Below are positions 1 through 5,948 of a DNA stretch of 24,669 bases, piece after piece. The translations under genes were made by a program, and so were the position numbers. The stretch is from assembly GCA_937902995.1 (NCBI GenBank), contig CALEKY010000143.1, positions 1 to 24,669 of the forward strand, in the 5' to 3' direction. Within the stretch, counting starts at the first letter, position 1, and each line of letters opens with the position of its first letter. The notes beneath the pieces were generated by a model. That model was not told where the DNA came from. It did not search any database and saw only the letters and a list, made by a program, of their open reading frames with translations. Source of the DNA: an uncultured Sinobacteraceae bacterium. GTDB lineage: Bacteria; Pseudomonadota; Gammaproteobacteria; Steroidobacterales; Steroidobacteraceae.

Positions 1-186
1 GGCGTGGGGCTCGCGGTTCGGGGTGAGTACGACACGCGAATTGCAAGCCCCTTTACGCACGCTCACCGGGCGGCGTTCGTGTGGGCTGCGGATGGATTCC
101 GCCGACGGAGTGAGGTACTTGTATTACCGGCTTATTCGCCCTTTTGGGTCGACCGTTCGATCACAGCAGATTGGGGGGGATTCGTC

Positions 187-492
187 ATGGTCTCATTGTC
201 GAAAACACTATGCGCGCTCCTGGCATCGTGTGCGTTCGTGGGGTGCGCGACGAATACGGGGAGCGGCGAAGTCGGCAAAACCGCAAGCGCATCGCCAGCA
301 AAAACGGCGGCGGCAAGCTGCATGAGCCAGATCGAGGCCCAGCGGCAGGAATGCGAAGCGCGGTGCCCGAAGGCCACCGGCAACGAGCATTTCACGATTC
401 AACACAAGCTCGCTATGGAGCATGCCGCGTGCAAAGAGGAGTGCGCTGCGCAAATCGAAAGACAGTCCGGAAGCTGTAAGTCCGCCGGCTGA
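187..492 (+). CDS. Small six-cysteine lipoprotein, unknown function
   Basis: A 101-residue protein. It opens with a lipoprotein signal peptide: short n-region with one Lys, hydrophobic stretch, and lipobox F-V-G-C with Cys20 as the lipidation site. I chose ATG 187 because a purine-rich GGGGGGA lies just upstream and the signal peptide begins there; the open frame extends to base 4 without a plausible start. After a Ser/Ala/Thr-rich linker, the mature part has six cysteines in a mirror-symmetric pattern, C-X10-C-X3-C-X21-C-X3-C-X10-C, in a region rich in Glu, Gln, Ala and Lys that looks helical. Twin CX3C pairs typically make a disulfide-stapled helical hairpin. That fold is inference. I recognise no family. 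The neighbour is a copper-storage protein, so metal binding is possible, but a terminator separates the two. Confidence 0.75.
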   Translation: MVSLSKTLCALLASCAFVGCATNTGSGEVGKTASASPAKTAAASCMSQIEAQRQECEARCPKATGNEHFTIQHKLAMEHAACKEECAAQIERQSGSCKSAG

Positions 493-514
493 CCTGTCCT
501 CACACTGCACAACG

Positions 515-561
515 CGCGAGCCGCCCGCTGCACCAGCCGGGCGCGAGGCGGCTCGCGTTTT
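515..561 (+). terminator. Intrinsic terminator after the lipoprotein gene
   Basis: There is a perfect 11-bp inverted repeat, CGCGAGCCGCC at 515-525 and its complement at 547-557, with a 21-base loop and a TTTT run immediately after (558-561). It lies 23 bases beyond the lipoprotein stop codon and upstream of the Csp gene, so the two neighbours are probably separate transcripts. Confidence 0.8.
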
Positions 562-631
562 ACGCCGAATACGCGGAACCGCTGGGGGCTGATCGCGTTG
601 CACCGGCATGCATCGCGATGGAGCCCTCCCC

Positions 632-1066
632 ATGAATACCCAACAAATGATTGCGACCCATCCGGACGTGAGGGGTCGTTTCGATGCCGCGCTCGTGGAA
701 TGCATCGACGCGTGCCATGCGTGCGCTCAGGCCTGTATCGCGTGCGCCGACGCATGTGTGGCGGAAGCTTCGGTCGGCGAGCTGCGGCAGTGTATTCGTC
801 TCGATCTCGACTGTGCGGATATTTGTCTGGCGACGGCCGCGCTTGCATCGCGGCGTACCGGTTCCAACGAGGATGTGCTGGGCATGGCGCTCGAGCTGTG
901 CCAGGTCGCCTGCGCGATGTGCGGCACGGAATGCGAGCGGCATGCGAACATGCACGAGCACTGCCGCGTGTGCGCGGAAGTCTGCCGCATCTGCGAAGAG
1001 GCCTGTCGCGCAGCTGTCCAAAGCGTCGGAGCGGACTCGAACGTCGGCGCGGCCGAGAGGCACTGA
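632..1066 (+). CDS. Cys-rich four-helix-bundle copper-storage protein (Csp family)
   Basis: A 144-residue protein that matches the Csp (copper storage protein, DUF326-like) family. In characterised members a four-helix bundle lined with cysteines stores many Cu(I) ions. I count 18 cysteines spaced as CX3C and CX2C along four predicted helices: six in helix 1 (ECIDACHACAQAC and onward), three in helix 2, four in helix 3 and five in helix 4, plus an M-H-E-H-C turn. There is no signal peptide, which fits the cytosolic Csp3-type members rather than the Tat-exported Csp1 type. Start at ATG 632 is supported by GGAG at 619-622; an in-frame ATG at 608 lacks a ribosome-binding site. No copper regulator or efflux pump is adjacent. 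Confidence 0.88.
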   Translation: MNTQQMIATHPDVRGRFDAALVECIDACHACAQACIACADACVAEASVGELRQCIRLDLDCADICLATAALASRRTGSNEDVLGMALELCQVACAMCGTECERHANMHEHCRVCAEVCRICEEACRAAVQSVGADSNVGAAERH

Positions 1067-1089
1067 GATGAGACTGCGCCCGCTTGCCT

Positions 1090-2760
1090 TCAGCGGGCCG
1101 CGCTCAGCTCCTCGGCTGTGACGAACTTCGGTGCGATGTCGACCGGGACATCCGTGAGCTTGTCGAGCACGCGCTGAACCTCGGGGCGTACGACGACGCT
1201 ACGCTCCATCAGCCGCTTCACGCCTGCGTAATCGCCGTTCGCCTGCAGCGTCATGATCTCTCTCGTGAGCGACGTGACTGCCTTCTTCGTCTTTGCGACA
1301 TCCAGCGAGAACTGACCCTGTGCGTTCACTTTGACCGCGCCGGCATCGAGCAGGTGATTGAGTTGCAACGCCATGCCTTTGGCGTGTGCCGCGTTCAAAC
1401 CGAAGCGCAACGTGCGAAAGGCGGAAGCGAGGAAGGTAACGTACATGCTGCGTTCCTGGCGTTTGTCGATCACGCCCTTGTCCATCAGGTACTGCAACGC
1501 CCACAGGCCGGAAATATCGGCCTTGGCTTCCTCGAGCGGTCCGTTCAATTCCTTGAGCTCTTGACGCACAGTCGTTTCCCGGTCGCCGACGCGAATCGTT
1601 TGCGGTCCTAGGCCGTGCATCAGCTCGTGCATCAGGATGTGAGTGAAGAAGGGTTCGAAGTCGACGAGCTCGAAATCCGACGGCGCGAGGGCGACCGCCG
1701 CGATCGGTTTGAGCACGTGCGTGAACTTGGCCTCTTGGAAGTTCTTCAACAGCACGCGTTTCGAGCCCTTCTCGGCGACGACGCGCTCGTCGTTCGGTAG
1801 ATTGAAGGCCGCGGTCTGCACACCGTGGTTCGCATCGCCCGCGGCGAATACGACATTGACGACGCGAATCGGGGAGTAGCCGCCCAGTTGCTTGCGCCGG
1901 AAGCGCGGATCGATCGGCAGGTGGTCTTCCAGCTCCTGAAGCTCGCGGCTGAAACGCGCCAACTTGTCCGTTTCCCGAGCATCGACGACCGTTATGAATG
2001 CTTCGAAGGCGGCTTTGAAATTGAACCATTCGTCTTCGTAGACCTCGTAGGGTCCGATCGTCGGCTCGATGGAGGCATCGAGCTCCATCCACGCGACATC
2101 GCTCGCGTAATAATCGTTCGAGATGAACGCGTCAGCGCGCTTCTCGAGAAATGCTTGCAACGTCGGCTGCTTCGTCAATGCTGCAGCTTCGCGCAGCAGA
2201 CGCGCCATCTCCATGAGCTCGCCTTGATATTCGAGCGAATAGGGCACGGCAATGAGCCGTCCGTTCGGCCCGCGGCGAATCGCTGTGAAAAAGCCTGCTG
2301 CGTCGGTCCGCTCCGCCTCGGACAGCTTCTCGAGCCACGCATCGATTTCCTCGCGTGTCGCATCGGCTGGGTAGAAATTGCCGCCCGGCGGCTTCGGCGC
2401 AGCGCCTGGCAGGAACGGTCGATTCTCGTCGAGCTCGGACCAGGGGCCTTTGTTCAATAGAAAGTAGTCCAGCCGTGCACGGCCGAGCTCCGACCTATCG
2501 CCGAGCAGTTCCAGGAGCAGCGCTTCGTTGCTGGCCGAGCGTTGCCGAACGAAGACAGCGTCGATGTAGCGGGACGCCTCGACCAGCTTCGCAAGCGCTG
2601 CGCGCTCGTTTCCCGGCAATCCGCTGAGGTCGACGTGTATCTCGACCGGTGCAAAGCGCGCGGACATCGTTCTCAATTCGTCGGCGGTCGGATTGGCCAT
2701 GGTGCTCATGCTCACGAGGGCGCTTGCAGCGATCGCCCAGCGGCGAAACGGGCTTTGCAT
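1090..2760 (-). CDS. Exported M49 (dipeptidyl-peptidase III-like) zinc metallopeptidase
   Basis: A 556-residue protein with an N-terminal signal peptide ending near A-L-V-S-M-S-T-M-A-N. ATG at 2760 is preceded by GAGGAA at a suitable distance; the frame is open upstream to 2847 but that extension has no ribosome-binding site. Zinc ligands are visible as H-E-L-M-H (about residues 378-382, followed by G-L-G-P), with a downstream L-E-E-A-K-A-D at about 409-415 that supplies the third ligand. This HExxH...EExxAD arrangement is typical of bacterial M49-like peptidases; the classical DPP III motif is HELLGH. The protein probably acts on peptides in the periplasm. It is divergent from opgG and convergent with nothing obvious at its 3' end. 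The substrate is unknown. Confidence 0.85.
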   Translation of the reverse strand: MQSPFRRWAIAASALVSMSTMANPTADELRTMSARFAPVEIHVDLSGLPGNERAALAKLVEASRYIDAVFVRQRSASNEALLLELLGDRSELGRARLDYFLLNKGPWSELDENRPFLPGAAPKPPGGNFYPADATREEIDAWLEKLSEAERTDAAGFFTAIRRGPNGRLIAVPYSLEYQGELMEMARLLREAAALTKQPTLQAFLEKRADAFISNDYYASDVAWMELDASIEPTIGPYEVYEDEWFNFKAAFEAFITVVDARETDKLARFSRELQELEDHLPIDPRFRRKQLGGYSPIRVVNVVFAAGDANHGVQTAAFNLPNDERVVAEKGSKRVLLKNFQEAKFTHVLKPIAAVALAPSDFELVDFEPFFTHILMHELMHGLGPQTIRVGDRETTVRQELKELNGPLEEAKADISGLWALQYLMDKGVIDKRQERSMYVTFLASAFRTLRFGLNAAHAKGMALQLNHLLDAGAVKVNAQGQFSLDVAKTKKAVTSLTREIMTLQANGDYAGVKRLMERSVVVRPEVQRVLDKLTDVPVDIAPKFVTAEELSAAR

Positions 2761-3091
2761 ACGATTCCTCACAGCGGCGGGTCGGCTGCTGATTCTAGCG
2801 GTATCGATCCCGGCTGCGAGAGCGCGACGGAAACGGAAATGCCGCAATCGTCAAGCGAGCGGACGAATGCACGTCGTCCGAGGGATCCGAAAGGGCATGT
2901 CGGTAGTTATCGATCCCTTGCTACGCAACCGGCGGCATTGGTCGCGAGCGCTCCGAGCGCCGTCTGCAAGACCGACAGCAGGCCACCTTCCGGTACCAGC
3001 ATGACGTTCGCTGGGGTTACGGAATCTCGATAGCGAGCGGCGATCATCGATGACTTGAGCAAGGCGGCTTCATCGCGGTAGCTTGGACCAT
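2761..3091. other. Divergent intergenic region between M49 peptidase and opgG
   Basis: About 330 bases separate two divergent starts, so promoters for both genes must lie here. I see no convincing -35/-10 pair, operator or terminator. A 46-codon frame on the minus strand (2907-3047) has protein-like composition but no ribosome-binding site. I do not call it. Confidence 0.5.
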
Positions 3092-4645
3092 ATGTGCATT
3101 GAAGACTCGCAGACACTCTTGCGTATTCGACGTTCGTTTGCGATTGCGTGCGGGACCGCATTGGTTTCGTTGCTCGCCGTGACGCATGCCGGCAACGTCC
3201 ACGCGTTCGGCTTCGATGACGTCGTGAGCCGTGCGCAGGCACAGGCACGACAGCCGTATCGGCCGTCGACACGCAAGCCCCCCGCCGAGCTCGCGGCGCT
3301 CACATACGACCAGTATCGCGATATTCGTTTCAGGCCGGACCGCGCGCTCTGGCGCGCCGAGAACTTGCCGTTCGAATTGATGTTCTTCCACTTGGGCAAG
3401 TTCCAGACCGAACCGGTGTTGATCAACGAGGTTACGCCCCAAGGCGCGCGCCACCTTCGCTATCGCAGCGCCGACTTCGATTACGGCAAGAACGAGCTCT
3501 CGCCGCAGCGCTGGGGGGACATCGGCTTTGCGGGATTTCGTGTGCATTACCCGCTGAACACCGATCGCTACAAGGACGAGCTCGTCGTTTTTCTCGGCGC
3601 GAGCTACTTCCGTGCGCTCGGTGCAGGTCAACGCTACGGGTTGTCGGCACGCGGGCTGGCGATCGATACGGTGGGCGGGCAGGGCGAGGAGTTTCCTCGT
3701 TTCAGCGAGTTCTGGATCGTGAAGCCCGCGCAAGACGCCCAGTCGCTCACCGTGTACGCCTTGCTGGAATCGCGGCGTGTCACCGGTGCATACGAGTTCG
3801 TGATCCGGCCCGGTACGACGACGGCGATGGATGTGCGGGCGCGGTTGTTCTTTCGCGATCAGATTGCAACGGTCGGGATTGCACCGCTCACGAGCATGTA
3901 TTTCTTCGGCGAGAACCAGCCGCATCGCGTGGACTTCCGGCCCGAGGTGCACGACTCCGATGGGTTGATGATCGCAACCGGTAGCGGCGAGTGGATTTGG
4001 CGCCCGCTCATCAATCCGCCTCACACCCTTGCGACTTCATTCTCGATGAACGAGCTGCGAGGGTTCGGGTTGATGCAGAGGGATCGGAGCTTTCACAACT
4101 ACGAGGATCCGGAAGCGAGCTATGAGATGCGGCCGAGCGCATGGGTCGAGCCGATCGGCACTTGGGGGCCCGGGCGTGTCGAGCTCGTGCAGCTCAACAC
4201 GCCCGACGAGACGAACGACAACATCGTTGCTTACTGGGTGCCCGAAAGAAAATTCGGTGCGGGGGATACGATCGAGTTCACCTATCGCCTGCATTGGCAG
4301 GGCAACGATATGCAGCGGCCGCCGGGAGGATGGGTTGTGCAGACGCGCGTCGGACGCGGCTTTGCCGCGCTCGGCGAGAATGAGCATCAGTTCATCGTCG
4401 ATTTCACCGGGCCGTCGCTCGAGAATCTGCCTGCAGATGCGGAAGTGAAGGCCGTCGTGTCCGCGCCGGCGAACGGACAGATTCTCGAAAGCAATGCGTA
4501 TCGCGTCGAGGCGACGGGCGCATGGCGAATGGCGGTGCGCGTCAAGCAGCTCGATCCGCGCCGGCCGACAGAGCTACGCGCATTCCTTCAGCACGGCGAC
4601 GACGTGCTCACGGAGACCTGGAGCAACATCTTGCCCGCGAAGTGA
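3092..4645 (+). CDS. opgG: Periplasmic glucan biosynthesis protein, OpgG/MdoG family
   Basis: A 517-residue protein similar along its whole length to OpgG/MdoG, which acts in the periplasm on beta-1,2-linked osmoregulated periplasmic glucans; the related OpgD is now placed among glycoside hydrolases (GH186). The signal peptide ends at V-H-A before F-G-F-D-D-V, which corresponds to the start of mature OpgG. Recognisable family blocks include L-G-A-S-Y-F-R, G-L-S-A-R-G-L-A-I-D-T, E-E-F-P-R-F, G-E-W-I-W-R-P-L, R-P-S-A-W-V, T-N-D-N-I-V-A-Y-W and the C-terminal S/T-E-T-W-S...L-P-A. ATG 3092 is used; a TTG three codons upstream is an alternative. OpgG and OpgD are close paralogues, and I prefer OpgG from the C-terminal block. 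No opgH glucosyltransferase lies next to it in this window. Confidence 0.9.
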   Translation: MCIEDSQTLLRIRRSFAIACGTALVSLLAVTHAGNVHAFGFDDVVSRAQAQARQPYRPSTRKPPAELAALTYDQYRDIRFRPDRALWRAENLPFELMFFHLGKFQTEPVLINEVTPQGARHLRYRSADFDYGKNELSPQRWGDIGFAGFRVHYPLNTDRYKDELVVFLGASYFRALGAGQRYGLSARGLAIDTVGGQGEEFPRFSEFWIVKPAQDAQSLTVYALLESRRVTGAYEFVIRPGTTTAMDVRARLFFRDQIATVGIAPLTSMYFFGENQPHRVDFRPEVHDSDGLMIATGSGEWIWRPLINPPHTLATSFSMNELRGFGLMQRDRSFHNYEDPEASYEMRPSAWVEPIGTWGPGRVELVQLNTPDETNDNIVAYWVPERKFGAGDTIEFTYRLHWQGNDMQRPPGGWVVQTRVGRGFAALGENEHQFIVDFTGPSLENLPADAEVKAVVSAPANGQILESNAYRVEATGAWRMAVRVKQLDPRRPTELRAFLQHGDDVLTETWSNILPAK

Positions 4646-4677
4646 GTCGGTCACGCGAGCGCCGCCGGCCCGAGCTC

Positions 4678-5043
4678 TTATCGTCCATCCGGCCGTGAAG
4701 CATATCTGCCTTGAGGCAGCTCCGCGCGCGCCTCGAGCCACTGTCGCGCCAGAACGAGCTCCTTGAGGAGCATGCCTTCGAACGGATGGAGTTGCCCGGA
4801 TGCCGACGGAAACTCAGCGAGCTCCTCCATCTTGTAGAGCGTGTACCAGAATGTGCGCTCTCCCGGCCGTACTCGCGAGCGGCGTGCCTTCACGGGCAGC
4901 CTTTCCCACGCGTCGATGACTTCGTCCACGAACTGCAGCGAATCCGAGGTTCCGCTCGTACGCAATTTGCCCGACTCGACGCCGTTGAGACGCCCGAGCA
5001 GCTTGTCGCGATAGTGCGCAAGAAAATTGTCCAACTCGTCCAT
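4678..5043 (-). CDS. Hypothetical protein, 121 residues
   Basis: A soluble, charged 121-residue protein that I do not recognise. It begins M-D-E-L-D-N-F-L-A-H-Y-R-D-K-L-L and contains a W-Y-T-L-Y-K-M-E-E-L segment. It has no signal peptide, no membrane segment and no cysteine. ATG 5043 has a strong ribosome-binding site, AAGGAGA, itself held in a hairpin (see 5044-5073). The gene converges on opgG with 32 bases between the stop codons. Composition and ribosome-binding site make it a convincing gene of unknown function. Confidence 0.7.
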   Translation of the reverse strand: MDELDNFLAHYRDKLLGRLNGVESGKLRTSGTSDSLQFVDEVIDAWERLPVKARRSRVRPGERTFWYTLYKMEELAEFPSASGQLHPFEGMLLKELVLARQWLEARAELPQGRYASRPDGR

Positions 5044-5073
5044 GAGTGTCTCCTTCGCGAACCGAAGACACTC
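5044..5073 (-). promoter_or_regulatory. Leader hairpin enclosing the ribosome-binding site of 4678-5043
   Basis: On the minus strand the arms GAGTGTCT and AGACACTC (8 bp, perfect) bracket the AAGGAG ribosome-binding site, and the 3' arm abuts the start codon. An alternative register extends the stem through CTTCG/CGAAG and leaves GAG as a bulge. Either way the ribosome-binding site is structured, which suggests translational control (inference). Confidence 0.45.
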
Positions 5074-5230
5074 TACGTCAGGTGCGTTGGGTGAAAGGCG
5101 TGAATTTCTGGGCGGTTCGCCGAGAAATTCGTGGCTGGCGAAGGGTGCTCCGTCGATGCAGCTGTTCGTCTTCCCTGTTCTAAAGAGTGCTCAGTGCCCA
5201 GCGTTCAGCAGCTCAAGCGCGCTCGCGCAT

Positions 5231-5265
5231 GAATCACGGGTCACGAATCGCCGATCACGAACAAG
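5231..5265 (+). repeat. Heptad repeat, GAATCAC family
   Basis: Five consecutive 7-base units follow GAATCAC: GAATCAC, GGGTCAC, GAATCGC, CGATCAC, GAACAAG. The array is upstream of the 5337-5717 gene and inverted relative to the array at 5723. Read as protein it would give a heptad peptide of S-R-I-x-x-H type, which argues against the in-frame ATG at 5229 as the true start. Confidence 0.7.
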
Positions 5266-5336
5266 CTCCTGCAATTCGGAACCGCATCGAAGCGCAGCCG
5301 TTAGGCGAAGCGGTGGCGCGATTACGGAGAACGCTC

Positions 5337-5717
5337 ATGCGGCTCAACGAACACGATTCGCATCTCGCTGCGGCTGCAGTGCAGTTATTGGAACGCGATC
5401 TTGCCGATCGCTTGGAAGATCATGCCGAGGCACACGGGTTCGATTATCGCTACTCCGAGGAGGAGCGGCGGGCCGTCGATGAGCACGATCGACTCACGGA
5501 GCTCGTACGCAAGCTCGCGACGGGTGGAACGCACGAGTTGTTCGATTGGGAAGCGGAGCTCGTGCGCGAAAGCTTGAAGCGCTATCGGGCGGCGCTCGCA
5601 CACTCAGCGCCGCCTTTGCCGCTGATTGCGGATGAGAATTCCCAGTTCGTTGCGACCGAAGAGCAGCGGCAGCAGGAAATGCGGCGCGCGATGGAGCTGT
5701 TGGAGAGACTTTCGTAG
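5337..5717 (+). CDS. Hypothetical helical protein, about 126 residues
   Basis: An unrecognised, highly charged, almost entirely helical protein (Glu, Arg, Leu, Ala-rich; for example D-L-A-D-R-L-E-D-H-A-E-A-H-G), without signal peptide or membrane segment. I placed the start at ATG 5337 because GGAGA lies 8 bases upstream. In-frame ATG 5229 and GTG 5187 would lengthen it, but the first of these falls in a heptad repeat and neither has a ribosome-binding site. The stretch between 5265 and 5336 also looks codable, so the longer form cannot be excluded. Inverted heptad arrays flank the gene on both sides. Confidence 0.55.
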   Translation: MRLNEHDSHLAAAAVQLLERDLADRLEDHAEAHGFDYRYSEEERRAVDEHDRLTELVRKLATGGTHELFDWEAELVRESLKRYRAALAHSAPPLPLIADENSQFVATEEQRQQEMRRAMELLERLS

Positions 5718-5722
5718 CGCTG

Positions 5723-5757
5723 TGATTCGTGATCCGGGGCTCGGGACTTGCAGGGCG
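5723..5757 (-). repeat. Heptad repeat, GTGATTC (inverse of GAATCAC) family
   Basis: Five units in phase: GTGATTC, GTGATCC, GGGGCTC, GGGACTT, GCAGGGC. The array starts 5 bases after the stop codon of the preceding gene and is inverted relative to the array at 5231. The later units drift toward the GGGGCTT family seen at 10446. Confidence 0.65.
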
Positions 5758-5857
5758 GGTTACAGAAAGATCACAGCGGGACTGGTCAATCCTCGATCTG
5801 CCCTGAGAGAGATCGGAGCCCGACCGCGTACGGCACCATATCAGCGCGTTCGCGCAC

Positions 5858-5877
5858 GAATCACGATCACGAGTAAG
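5858..5877 (+). repeat. Short GAATCAC-family repeat before TonB receptor 1
   Basis: GAATCAC, GATCAC, GAGTAAG: three near-heptad units about 75 bases upstream of the receptor start. The rest of the 5718-5948 gap holds a 6-bp inverted repeat, CGATCT/AGATCG (5794-5815), and no clear promoter. Confidence 0.5.
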
Positions 5878-5948
5878 CGTTTTCCGTAAGTGCGCCGTGC
5901 TTTGTTCTAAGCGTATTAACAGATCGTCCTGGCCAAGGAGACCCAAGA

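Noticed and set aside
2907..3047. 46-codon minus-strand frame in the peptidase/opgG gap
   Set aside because: Composition is protein-like (P-A-N-V-M-L-V-P-E-G-G) but it lacks a ribosome-binding site and any match I know; kept out for lack of support.
5229..5336. N-terminal extension of the 5337-5717 gene from ATG 5229 or GTG 5187
   Set aside because: The first codons lie in a heptad repeat and neither start has a ribosome-binding site, though the later part could be coding.
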